Of a stretch of 43,324 nt of DNA, positions 1 to 9,501 are shown in pieces. Below the pieces are notes generated by a model. That model made no database searches and was not told the origin of the DNA. It was given only the letters and a program-made list of their open reading frames with translations. The position numbers and the translations under genes were made by a program. This stretch comes from an uncultured Bacilli bacterium (GTDB lineage: Bacteria; Bacillota_I; Bacilli_A; RF39; UBA660), in contig CAJOJR010000006.1 in NCBI GenBank assembly GCA_905235065.1, positions 1 through 43,324 on the forward strand, in the 5' to 3' direction. Numbering within the stretch: the first letter of the stretch is position 1; every line of letters starts with the position of its first letter.

Positions 1-21
1 ATATCATACCCTTTATATTAT

Positions 22-52
22 AATAGGACTCACTCAAAGAATGAGTCCTATT
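22..52 (-). terminator. Hairpin downstream of dnaK
   Basis: An 11-bp perfect inverted repeat (22-32 with 42-52, 9-nt loop) begins 7 bases past the dnaK stop codon. There is no good T-run on the minus-strand side, so it may be a weak terminator, an mRNA 3' stabiliser or a processing site. It separates dnaK from whatever follows (often dnaJ, which lies outside the window). Confidence 0.55.
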
Positions 53-58
53 AGTTAA

Positions 59-2185
<2,127 letters not shown>

Positions 2186-2186
<1 letters not shown>

Positions 2187-2701
2187 TAATTATTTACCTT
2201 TACCATAGCAGGTCTAATAACTTTATCTTTATACATATATCCTTTAGTAAGAACTTCGACAACTACATTTGCGGGTTTATTTTCATCATGTTCAGTTAAA
2301 ACTGCATCCATATATGTTGGACTGAATTCTTTACCTAAAGCATCTATTTCTTTAATTTCATAACTGTCTAATAAACTTTTTAAATTTCCATAAATCATTT
2401 TAAATCCACTAAGAAATTTACTTACTTCATCAGATAAATCATTATTGTCATCCATAGTAATAGCTCTTTCAAAATTATCAACAGTAGTAAGGAGTTCTTT
2501 AATAAAAGTTTCTCCTTCATACTTTAATAAATTTGATACTTCTATAGATGTTCTATTTCTAAAATTAATGAATTCTGCTTGAAGTCTTAGATACTTATCT
2601 TCAGCTTCCTTCTTGCATTTGCAATTATCACCACATTTGCATTCTTCATTGCATTTAGAATCTTTATTGCATTTGCATTCTTTATCTTTATTTTTCTTCA
2701 T
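2186..2701 (-). CDS. grpE: GrpE nucleotide exchange factor with Cys-rich N-terminus
   Basis: GrpE releases ADP from DnaK. The 171-aa protein has the long coiled-coil helix (AEDKYLRLQAEFINFRNRT, from about residue 32) and the conserved C-terminal beta domain ending GYMYKDKVIRPAMVKV. The oddity is residues 1-31: in place of the usual acidic disordered head there are seven cysteines (9, 11, 17, 21, 23, 27 and 29) in C-K-C and C-x3-C spacing among Lys, Asp and Glu, resembling a small metallothionein-like or redox-active segment. The gene overlaps the hrcA stop by 14 nt and shares one base with the next ORF. The GrpE assignment is firm; the function of the Cys-rich head is unknown. Confidence 0.95.
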
Positions 2702-3695
2702 TACTATTCTCCTCTATGTTTTTCTTAATATATTCTAAGAGTGTAACTACTCTCTCATATTCCATTCTTTTTGGACCAATAACCGCTATAGTACCTTCAT
2801 CAGATGGTGTTTTATATTTTGTTTTAACTATAGTCACATTATCATCAAATTCACTTTCTTTGCCAATATATACTTTAACCTCATTATCAGTTCCTTCAAT
2901 TTTATTCACAATGTCTTTGCTTTCAAATTTACTTATAATGTTTTTAACATCATCGACCTTATCAAATTCTGGTTGTTTTAACATATTGACTTTACCACTA
3001 AACTTAACACTTTTTTCTTCAGTAAAGTTACTTAAAGCTTCATAAAAAGCATTATATAAAACTTCATAATTCTTAACATAATTAGATATTATTGGTTTTA
3101 TATCATATTCAAGTTTACTTCCAACTTCAGTAAGAGGTGTTCCAACTAACATTTTATTAAGAAGTTCTGTAGCTTTCATAACTTCTTTTGAATCAACTCT
3201 TTCAGATAAAGTTATTTCTTTATTTTCAACATGTCCTTTATCTGTAATCACTATTGCGATTATTTTTGATTCACTAATTGGTACAACTTCTACTTTCTTT
3301 AAAGTATTATCTTTAGCAGATGAACCTAAAACCACAGATGTATAATTTGTCATATCAGCAATTATCTCTAAACTTTGACTTATTGCATCGTTAATATCCA
3401 ATTGCTTATTTGAAAATATAGTCTGAAGTTTTAACATATCAGAACCAGTTATATCTTTTGGCTCCATAAGATGATCAACATAATATCTATATCCTTCTTC
3501 TGATGGAATACGTCCAGAAGATATGTGAGTCTTTTCTAGATATCCAACATTTTCAAGCATAGCCATATCATTTCTGATTGTTGCTGAAGAACATTTAAAC
3601 TTTTTACATAAACTTTTAGAACTAACTGGTCTAGCAGTTTTAATATATTCTTCAATAATAGCTTTTAAAACATCATTCTGTCTAGTATTAATCAT
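2688..3695 (-). CDS. hrcA: Heat-inducible transcription repressor HrcA
   Basis: HrcA represses class I heat-shock operons by binding CIRCE. The 335-aa product has the N-terminal winged-helix domain (TARPVSSKSLCKKF, then CSSATIRNDMAMLENVGYLEK, the family recognition helix) followed by SSGRIPSEEGYRYYVDHL, a hallmark of HrcA, and the GAF-like dimerisation/inserted domain to the C-terminus. The ATG is preceded by AGGAGGTG at good spacing. It is the first gene of the hrcA-grpE-102aa-dnaK operon and lies directly behind a CIRCE element, so it is autoregulated. In characterised systems HrcA activity depends on GroE; groESL is not in this window. Confidence 0.97.
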   Translation of the reverse strand: MINTRQNDVLKAIIEEYIKTARPVSSKSLCKKFKCSSATIRNDMAMLENVGYLEKTHISSGRIPSEEGYRYYVDHLMEPKDITGSDMLKLQTIFSNKQLDINDAISQSLEIIADMTNYTSVVLGSSAKDNTLKKVEVVPISESKIIAIVITDKGHVENKEITLSERVDSKEVMKATELLNKMLVGTPLTEVGSKLEYDIKPIISNYVKNYEVLYNAFYEALSNFTEEKSVKFSGKVNMLKQPEFDKVDDVKNIISKFESKDIVNKIEGTDNEVKVYIGKESEFDDNVTIVKTKYKTPSDEGTIAVIGPKRMEYERVVTLLEYIKKNIEENSNEEK

Positions 3696-3708
3696 CGCAC
3701 ACCTCCTA

Positions 3709-3735
3709 TTAGCACTTCCTTTCTTTAAGTGCTAA
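3709..3735. promoter_or_regulatory. CIRCE operator (HrcA binding site)
   Basis: A 9-9-9 inverted repeat, TTAGCACTT-N9-AAGTGCTAA, perfectly symmetric and one base per arm away from the CIRCE consensus TTAGCACTC-N9-GAGTGCTAA. It lies between the hrcA promoter and its ribosome site, where HrcA binding would block transcription. Confidence 0.96.
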
Positions 3736-3739
3736 CATT

Positions 3740-3768
3740 ATTATAGTATGCAAAATTAGCAATGTCAA
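3740..3768 (-). promoter_or_regulatory. Sigma-A promoter of the hrcA operon
   Basis: Minus strand TTGACA (3763-3768), exact 17-nt spacer, TATAAT (3740-3745): a perfect consensus vegetative promoter. The expected start point falls at the edge of or inside the CIRCE element, as in other hrcA operons. Confidence 0.93.
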
Positions 3769-3862
3769 TACCCGATTGCTAGAATCGTTTTTGTTTACAC
3801 TTTATTGCATTAAACGTTTAAAAATTGCTATAGAAATGTTAAAATGTTAATAGAGGTAAAAT

Positions 3863-4582
3863 ATGTCAAGTAATATTCTAATTTATGGATTGTCTATTCT
3901 CCCGATTATATTAATTCTTTTTTATGTTTATATAAATGATAGAATAGAAAAAGAACCAGTTTTACTATTAACATTGCTTTTTATTAGTGGAATTATAGCA
4001 TGCATTTCCTCTTATTATTTCCAAGTATTAATAAAAGGTTTTATACCATTCTTAAATAAATCTTACTATGAAATGAATATATTACAAATAGTGTTTAAAT
4101 CTTTAATTACAATAGCCTTTATAGAAGAAGGTTTAAAATGGACATTAAACTATATATTTATTAGAAAAAACAAAAACTTCAATCATATGTATGATCCAAT
4201 AGTATATTCAACCTTTGTGTCATTAGGATTTGCCGCGCTTGAAAATTTTATTTACATAAAATCCTATTTTTCTCAAGGCTTAAGAATTGTCATATTACGT
4301 GGTTTTATATCTATACCATGTCATGCCGTTTTTGGAATACTTATGGGTTATTTTATTGGAAAATCAAAAAAAGCTAAATTAGATAATAATTACAAGGATT
4401 CCAAAAAATATCTACTATTTAGCTCATTAATTCCAATTACAATGCACTTTATATATGATTTATGCCTTGTGAAATCTAATAATGCAACATTTATTATGTT
4501 CATAACATTTATTATAACCTGTTACGTTTCAGTTTTCAAAATAATTAAAAGTGTTTCAAATGTTAACAAAATGCTTGAATGA
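3863..4582 (+). CDS. prsW: PrsW-family intramembrane protease
   Basis: Polytopic membrane protein of 239 aa with about seven hydrophobic segments. It carries the four PrsW/CPBP-like motifs: E88-E89-x-x-K92 (FIEEGLKW), F-x3-E127-N128 (FAALENFIY), H154 in PCHAVFGILMGY, and H195-x2-YD (MHFIYDL). In Bacillus subtilis PrsW makes the first cut in the anti-sigma factor RsiW; here the substrate is unknown and no anti-sigma gene is adjacent. The gene diverges from hrcA and converges on dltC with no spacer: its TGA stop (4580-4582) directly abuts the dltC stop. That TGA also supports the standard genetic code. Confidence 0.88.
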   Translation: MSSNILIYGLSILPIILILFYVYINDRIEKEPVLLLTLLFISGIIACISSYYFQVLIKGFIPFLNKSYYEMNILQIVFKSLITIAFIEEGLKWTLNYIFIRKNKNFNHMYDPIVYSTFVSLGFAALENFIYIKSYFSQGLRIVILRGFISIPCHAVFGILMGYFIGKSKKAKLDNNYKDSKKYLLFSSLIPITMHFIYDLCLVKSNNATFIMFITFIITCYVSVFKIIKSVSNVNKMLE

Positions 4583-4819
4583 TTACTTTGTGTTTTCTTC
4601 AATAAGTTGCTCTATTCCCTTAATTGTTCTTAATTTATTTCTATCTATTCTAGTTGGCTGAATATTTATGCCATAATCCTCTAATCTTGAAAATAACTCA
4701 ATAAATGCATAAGAATCAAGTATTCCACTTTCAATTAAATCTATATCTTTTTCATATAGCAAATCATCTTCACAAATCTCATAAAGCAGTTTTAACACAT
4801 CAATTTTTGTATCTATCAT
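4583..4819 (-). CDS. dltC: D-alanyl carrier protein DltC
   Basis: A 78-aa acyl-carrier-like protein. Serine 36 in ESGILDSYAF is the expected 4'-phosphopantetheine attachment site, at the position it occupies in DltC. The surrounding pattern (VLKLLYEICEDD near the start; INIQPTRIDRNKLRTIKGIEQLI at the end) follows DltC rather than fatty-acid ACP, which has DSL at the attachment site. Its ATG overlaps the stop of dltA by 4 nt (ATGA), giving strict coupling with the adenylating enzyme that would load it. In known systems DltC passes D-Ala to DltB/DltD for transfer to teichoic acids; those partners are not in the window. Confidence 0.88.
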   Translation of the reverse strand: MIDTKIDVLKLLYEICEDDLLYEKDIDLIESGILDSYAFIELFSRLEDYGINIQPTRIDRNKLRTIKGIEQLIEENTK

Positions 4820-6234
4820 AATCTATTCAATGCCTTTCTATCAATTTTACCGTTATGATTTATAGGTAGTTTATCAACTATTTTTATCATCTTCGGCATC
4901 ATATATTTAGGAATTAGTTTTTCTAATTCTTTTTTTATATATCCAATATCAATTTTTTTATCCACCATAACAAATGCTTGAATAGTTTTAACGTTCACTT
5001 TCTTATCATCATATTTTGCCAATACTACCGATGAAGCAATTCCATCAATCAAATTAATATTAGACTCTATATCTGCTAATTCTATTCTATATCCCTTGTA
5101 TTTTATTTGATTATCTTTTCTACCCTTACAATAAAGTTTGCCATCTTTTATATATCCAACATCTCCTGTTTTATAGCAATTAATGTCATTTTCCCAATAA
5201 TGTCCCCCATCATAATTTAATAAATACCCATTAAAAACACTATCTCCTTTTAAAATTATTTCATCATTAACTATTTCTATTAACGTAGCAAAATTATTAA
5301 TTTCTCCTACTGGTAAAATTTCTTCTTTTTCTAACATATCTTTAGTAATATTTATGGCTGATACAGCAGATGTTGCCTCCGTCGGACCATAAGCGTTTAT
5401 TATTTGTAAATTTGGAAATGATGTAAAAATCTTTTGAACTAATTTTTTTTCTAATTGCTCACCGCAAAAATATACGCACTTAAATTTTGGAAATTTTCGT
5501 TCGTTAAAATCATCATTTAACAAACAAATCTTCATAAACGTAGGAGTCATAACAGCAAAATCAACTTCTAAAAATGCTTTAAAAATATCATCATAATTAT
5601 CTTGAACATCACCATCAAAAGCCACTAAAGTATGTCCGTTACATAAAGAATAATACAAATCAGCTACACTCAAATCAAAACTAAAACTTGCTTGATTTAA
5701 AACTTTTATATTTTTAAAATCACATAATGGTTTCAAGTTATTTATCCAATTAATAAAGTTATTAAGATTTTTTTTGGATATTGGCACTCCTTTAGGAATC
5801 CCGGTACTTCCTGAAGTAAAGATTATATATACAATATCATTTTCTTGATTTTTTATTTTATTATTTTTATATCTAATTAGTCCATCTAAATTACAATAGT
5901 CCACTTCAATATTTGATATATCATTATCAGATAAAATCAGTGTTGATTTTGTTATTTCAGCAATCTTTTTTAATCTATATATTGGAGTACACTCCCCAAT
6001 TGGAACGTATGTTCTATCAGCAATTAAGCAAGCTAAAATAGATATTATCACACTTACATTTTTGTGACCATAAATAATTACAGGAGAAGATCCTTGCTTT
6101 TTTAAAAACTGAGCATAATAAAAAGCACGCTTCCATAGTTGTCCATATGTTATGGATTCATCACTATTTTTATAAGCAACACTATTTGGATTTTTTTCGA
6201 CTGCTTCTTTTATTTTTTTTAACATTTTCATCAT
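4816..6234 (-). CDS. dltA: D-alanine--D-alanyl carrier protein ligase DltA
   Basis: ANL-superfamily adenylating enzyme (472 aa) that activates D-alanine with ATP and loads it on DltC. Visible motifs: P-loop FTSGSTGIPKG (139-149), SFSFDLSVADLYYSL (183-197), FCGE (256-259, with the cysteine that lines the D-Ala pocket in DltA), NAYGPTEAT (280-288), YKTGD (354-358), GRKDNQIKYKGYRIE (371-385) and the catalytic lysine in NGKIDRKAL (461-469). The FCGE and SFSFDLSVADLY segments are DltA-like rather than generic NRPS. The first 53 nt overlap the 3' end of vanW; start choice among ATG at 6234, 6231 and 6225 is open. Operon order vanW-dltA-dltC differs from dltABCD, and no dltB or dltD is present nearby. 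Confidence 0.9.
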   Translation of the reverse strand: MMKMLKKIKEAVEKNPNSVAYKNSDESITYGQLWKRAFYYAQFLKKQGSSPVIIYGHKNVSVIISILACLIADRTYVPIGECTPIYRLKKIAEITKSTLILSDNDISNIEVDYCNLDGLIRYKNNKIKNQENDIVYIIFTSGSTGIPKGVPISKKNLNNFINWINNLKPLCDFKNIKVLNQASFSFDLSVADLYYSLCNGHTLVAFDGDVQDNYDDIFKAFLEVDFAVMTPTFMKICLLNDDFNERKFPKFKCVYFCGEQLEKKLVQKIFTSFPNLQIINAYGPTEATSAVSAINITKDMLEKEEILPVGEINNFATLIEIVNDEIILKGDSVFNGYLLNYDGGHYWENDINCYKTGDVGYIKDGKLYCKGRKDNQIKYKGYRIELADIESNINLIDGIASSVVLAKYDDKKVNVKTIQAFVMVDKKIDIGYIKKELEKLIPKYMMPKMIKIVDKLPINHNGKIDRKALNRL

Positions 6235-7066
6235 CTCTTATTTGATCTTTTGGTATAAGTGAATAATCATATAAAACTTCAGAATGATTATCTAATATAA
6301 GTTCTCTATATATTTCTTCATTTGTAAGTCTGTCAATCACGATTCTATAAACTTGTGAAATTCTGAAATACTTGTCTCCCTCTTTTCTAAAATGATGATT
6401 CTCTTCAATCAATTTATATCTACATGGAAATTCTCTTTCACTTCTTAATTCACCACACAGTTCACCATTTTCACACCATACAAGAATTTGTACATCTTGA
6501 TCAGTATTGTTTTTAAATCTATAATCAAGATTATTGTAGCAAACCGAAGTCCCAGTACCAAATGGTACAGTTCTTCTTTCATCTGGAAATAAAGCATCAG
6601 AATGATGATGCAATTCTGTTACATCCAATGGACTATTTAATACCAGCCAATGTATCATATTTGCCATTTGACATAATCCACCACCATATCCAGAAGTTAA
6701 ACCGACTTTTCTGCCTATAACGAGTCCTTCTTTATAGCCATACTTTTTTCCAGTAGGACCAACTGTGCTCCAATACGAGAAAATTTCACCAGGGTGAACA
6801 ATTATTCCATTTATTTTATTACAAGCAAGCATAATATTTGTAACTTTATTCTCTTGCAATTTTAAATCAACACCATGTAATTTTCTTATAAGAATTGAAC
6901 TATGACTTTTAACAATATTAGGTAACTCTTTTTTAGAATGAGTTTTAGCAATTTTTTCACTACTCAATATATTCTTAATGTGTCTAAGTAAAATTTCTTT
7001 CTTAACTGATATTTTATACGTTGTTGGACTTATGTCGCAAAAAAGCTTTCTTGTCATATTTATCAC
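6182..7066 (-). CDS. VanW family protein
   Basis: The 294-aa product carries the VanW domain (PF04294 type) at about residues 90-215: HPGEIFSYWSTVGPTGKKYGYKEG, then GYGGGLCQMANMIHWL and ELHHHSDALFPDERRTVPFGTGTSV. VanW accompanies the VanB-type glycopeptide-resistance cluster but is biochemically uncharacterised, and most VanW-domain proteins occur outside resistance clusters; no VanH/A/X homologues are seen here. There is no clear signal peptide. The C-terminus is Lys/Arg-rich (KKNKRSSRKKSK), and its last 53 nt overlap the start of dltA, so the two are co-translated. The promoter at 7074-7102 makes this the first gene of the vanW-dltA-dltC operon, implying a role in D-Ala or wall-precursor metabolism (inference). 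Confidence 0.85.
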   Translation of the reverse strand: MINMTRKLFCDISPTTYKISVKKEILLRHIKNILSSEKIAKTHSKKELPNIVKSHSSILIRKLHGVDLKLQENKVTNIMLACNKINGIIVHPGEIFSYWSTVGPTGKKYGYKEGLVIGRKVGLTSGYGGGLCQMANMIHWLVLNSPLDVTELHHHSDALFPDERRTVPFGTGTSVCYNNLDYRFKNNTDQDVQILVWCENGELCGELRSEREFPCRYKLIEENHHFRKEGDKYFRISQVYRIVIDRLTNEEIYRELILDNHSEVLYDYSLIPKDQIRDDENVKKNKRSSRKKSK

Positions 7067-7073
7067 CTATTTA

Positions 7074-7102
7074 AGTATATCAAATATATTAAATCATGTC
7101 AT
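7074..7102 (-). promoter_or_regulatory. Putative sigma-A promoter of vanW-dltA-dltC
   Basis: Minus strand ATGACA (7097-7102), 17-nt spacer, TATACT (7074-7079). Each hexamer is one base off consensus. It fires away from the PPTase promoter across a short divergent intergenic region. Confidence 0.6.
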
Positions 7103-7113
7103 TAAAATAAGGT

Positions 7114-7133
7114 ATTTTTACTTTTGTAAAAAT
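7114..7133. promoter_or_regulatory. Palindrome between divergent promoters (candidate operator)
   Basis: ATTTTTAC-TTTT-GTAAAAAT: a perfect 8-bp inverted repeat with a 4-nt centre. It overlaps the -35 box of the PPTase promoter (7124-7129) and lies 12 nt upstream of the vanW -35 box. Its position fits an operator for one regulator controlling both directions. AT-rich background makes such palindromes easier to get by chance, and no regulator gene is adjacent. Confidence 0.45.
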
Positions 7134-7152
7134 TGGAATAATAATATATAAT
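7124..7152 (+). promoter_or_regulatory. Putative sigma-A promoter of the PPTase gene
   Basis: TTGTAA (7124-7129), 17-nt spacer, TATAAT (7147-7152), followed by GAGGTG and a TTG start at 7172. Confidence 0.65.
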
Positions 7153-7171
7153 GTTTTTGAGGTGAACCATT

Positions 7172-7759
7172 TTGAAATATATATATATAAATATTCAAAA
7201 AATAAAAAATAAAACATTGAATACATTTTATGAAAATTTGAATATTGTTTACAAAACAAAAATCAATAAAATACTTACACCTCAAAAAAGAAAGCAATCT
7301 ATTGCCGGATTAATGCTGCTAAACATTTTGCTAAACAGTGAATACAACTTAAACTTGAATGATTTAAAAATAAATTATAATAAATGCGATAAGCCATATA
7401 TAAAAGACAAAAATATATTTTTTAATATTAGTCATTCATTTGATTATGTTATATGCGCAATTTCCGACAAAGAAATTGGAGTTGATATTGAAAAGATTAG
7501 AAATACAAACATAAAAAATATAAAGTGGTTTGCAACTCCAAAAGAACAGGAATTTATTATGAAATCAAAAAATATTAATTTAAATCTATTTAAATTATAT
7601 ACTTTAAAAGAAGCATATTTTAAAATGAAAGGCACAAATTTAAATAATTTACTGAATGTAGAATTTGATTTAAAAAACGATAAAAGTGATACCAAATCTT
7701 TCGTTCATCACACAAAGAAAATAAATGACTATATATTTTCTATAATAGAAAAAAAATAA
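7172..7759 (+). CDS. Sfp-type 4'-phosphopantetheinyl transferase
   Basis: Transfers the 4'-phosphopantetheine arm from CoA to the serine of carrier proteins. The 195-aa product has the two Sfp-family signatures: FFNISHSFDYVICAIS then IGVDIEKIR (about 83-110, with Mg-binding Asp105 and Glu107), and YTLKEAYFKMKG (143-154, with the KEA core). The start is TTG at 7172, placed 7 nt after GAGGTG; there is no ATG with a ribosome site. It is transcribed divergently from vanW-dltA-dltC across 105 bp, so priming of the neighbouring DltC is the natural reading, though it could also serve fatty-acid ACP. At 195 aa it is slightly shorter than Sfp (about 224 aa). Confidence 0.86.
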   Translation: MKYIYINIQKIKNKTLNTFYENLNIVYKTKINKILTPQKRKQSIAGLMLLNILLNSEYNLNLNDLKINYNKCDKPYIKDKNIFFNISHSFDYVICAISDKEIGVDIEKIRNTNIKNIKWFATPKEQEFIMKSKNINLNLFKLYTLKEAYFKMKGTNLNNLLNVEFDLKNDKSDTKSFVHHTKKINDYIFSIIEKK

Positions 7760-7767
7760 AGAGAATT

Positions 7768-9450
7768 TTATTTCTCTTTATTTTTATTAAATATAACTTC
7801 TTTATTTTTTATAATTACTACAATTAATATAGAAACGACTACCACTAATAAACCACCCGCAATTAATAGCAGATTCACTTTTTTACTCTTTTGGAAAGCC
7901 ACAACTTTTTCTTCTTTTTCGGTAGTTAACAATGTGCTATCCAGCTTTTTATTAACAAGTATATATGATGAATTATGATCTATTACAAATTCATAATACC
8001 CATCTTTTCCTTTTGATATATTATATGCTATTGCAGTAAATTTATCTTCTTCTGCATTATAGTAATAAACATTTATTCCACTATTATTTAATTTTTGATT
8101 TAATTCATCATTTGGTTTTATTCTTACCTGTGCTTTTCCAGGTAAATTTCCGTTATTTGGAAAATCAACGATAATTCCTTCTTTAACTAGATTAAATATT
8201 TCTTCATTTTCTCCTATAGAACGAACTTCAATATTTACATCAATTGTTTTAGAAGTTATTATATCTTTTCCATTAAATATAATTTGATTATCATTATTAT
8301 TAATTTTTAAAACTTTATTTGTTCCTTTTATCGAATCAAATAAGCCACTATTAATTAATGTGCTTGAAATTGCGTTAATATTTATTTCTGAAGAATCAGG
8401 TAAACTATATATATTTGATATTAAATTATCATTCACATCCTCAATATTATAAACATATGTCTTAGCAACTTCCTTTGGAGTTTCTGTAGAGTTTACTTCC
8501 TCAGGAATTTCCAAATCAAATTTATAAGTTAATTTTTCCACACCAGAAGCATTACTATTTGAATAAATTTTTGTATTGGAATTTGAAATTAGCATAACAT
8601 CTGTTAATGAATATTTTCCGGGTTTAGAAGTTGAAGGAATTTCAAAATATGACTTTGATGTTAAATCTTTAACATAAACATCAAGTACTTGATTTGACGA
8701 AGTTTTAAATACTAATTTTAAACTTTTTAATGTCTCACTTGCTTTAAAACTCATACTAACTTTTTCACCAGGTTTAGCGGTTGTAGAATTAATTTTTAAA
8801 TCTGTTAGTTTTAAAACCGTTTGTGTTTCTAAAGCAGTTACTTTTATTACATCAAGAAGTTCCCAATAAGTTGCATCATTTTTTGGTACACTACTATATC
8901 GTTTAGTAAAGTTTGTATCATCATCATTTAAACCAATTAATAAAACATCTGTCACTTCATAAGAAGCTGTTGTTAAATTTGTTGGCAATACTATATATGG
9001 ATTATTCCAAATATCTTTAACTTGAAGAGAGTTTGTTATATTTGTTGTTTTATTTTTTAAAACTACTATCATATCCTCTAAATATGCGCCGCTAGTTGAA
9101 AAATCAACATAAACTTTTTCGCCGGCTTTCGCTGATTGTGTTTTAACATGAAAGTAATTTAAATATATAATATTATTAGGGTAATAGGCATTTCCGCTTG
9201 TTGCATTTGAATCAGTTGCATTTGCATCTGTTGCATTTGCATCCGTTGCATTTGAATCAGTTGCATTTGCATCTGTTGCATTTGCATCCGTTGCATTCGA
9301 ATCTGTTGCATCCCCTATTGAATTAAATAAATAACCTTGAATTGAAAAAATTGATTCAGTCTCAAGTTGGTGCCCAATAAATATTCCGAAAGCAAATATT
9401 GCTATTCCACCAATCAAAAACATTAAAATTTCTTTTTTAAACTTCTCCAT
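7768..9450 (-). CDS. Membrane-anchored surface protein with NATD(A/S) pentapeptide repeats
   Basis: Not a recognised family. The 560-aa protein has a hydrophobic helix at residues 8-27 preceded by Lys residues (signal anchor or signal peptide) and a second one at about 525-547 followed by a basic tail, so residues 30-520 should be outside the cell. Residues 47-88 are a pentapeptide array, NATDA/NATDS. Two similar beta-rich modules follow, about 97-185 and 205-300; both contain K-A/P-GEKV near their start and a Y-x-(V/L)-TDV(L/M)LI strand near their end. A larger C-terminal domain (330-505) precedes the last helix. There is no LPxTG motif, so attachment is by membrane helix. It lies 51 nt downstream of the O-antigen-ligase-like gene on the same strand. 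Function is unknown; adhesion or a glycosylated surface layer is possible. Confidence 0.8.
   Translation of the reverse strand: MEKFKKEILMFLIGGIAIFAFGIFIGHQLETESIFSIQGYLFNSIGDATDSNATDANATDANATDSNATDANATDANATDSNATSGNAYYPNNIIYLNYFHVKTQSAKAGEKVYVDFSTSGAYLEDMIVVLKNKTTNITNSLQVKDIWNNPYIVLPTNLTTASYEVTDVLLIGLNDDDTNFTKRYSSVPKNDATYWELLDVIKVTALETQTVLKLTDLKINSTTAKPGEKVSMSFKASETLKSLKLVFKTSSNQVLDVYVKDLTSKSYFEIPSTSKPGKYSLTDVMLISNSNTKIYSNSNASGVEKLTYKFDLEIPEEVNSTETPKEVAKTYVYNIEDVNDNLISNIYSLPDSSEININAISSTLINSGLFDSIKGTNKVLKINNNDNQIIFNGKDIITSKTIDVNIEVRSIGENEEIFNLVKEGIIVDFPNNGNLPGKAQVRIKPNDELNQKLNNSGINVYYYNAEEDKFTAIAYNISKGKDGYYEFVIDHNSSYILVNKKLDSTLLTTEKEEKVVAFQKSKKVNLLLIAGGLLVVVVSILIVVIIKNKEVIFNKNKEK
9187..9312. 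repeat. 15-bp tandem repeat with 45-bp higher order, encoding NATD(A/S)
   Basis: A minisatellite of about eight 15-bp units (plus strand GCATTTGMATCNGTT type) inside the surface-protein gene. Units alternate with a three-unit (45-bp) periodicity, giving Ser-Ala-Ala at the fifth residue, which suggests expansion by duplication of a 45-bp block. It encodes seven D-x-N-A-T sites. Copy number could vary by slippage without changing frame. Confidence 0.92.
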
Positions 9451-9501
9451 ATACTGCTCTCTCCTATACTTCTACTTTATTTTATAATATTTTTAATAAA
9501 A

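Noticed and set aside
2716-3045. Plus-strand open frames opposite hrcA, nrdD, topA, valS, cofE-like, recD2 and mtaB genes
   Set aside because: They lie entirely antisense to well-conserved genes, lack ribosome sites and show composition expected of reverse complements.
4580-4582. Mycoplasma-type genetic code (TGA as Trp) suggested by the extreme AT content
   Set aside because: prsW and other genes end at TGA, and conserved Trp positions use TGG.
4583-7066. A glycopeptide-resistance cluster, because of VanW
   Set aside because: No VanR/S, VanH, VanA/B or VanX homologue is present; the adenylating enzyme is DltA-like, not a D-Ala-D-Lac ligase.
9187-9312. Regular short repeats that could be taken for a CRISPR array
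   Set aside because: The units are contiguous 15-bp tandem copies without spacers and stay in frame inside a protein gene; no cas genes are present.
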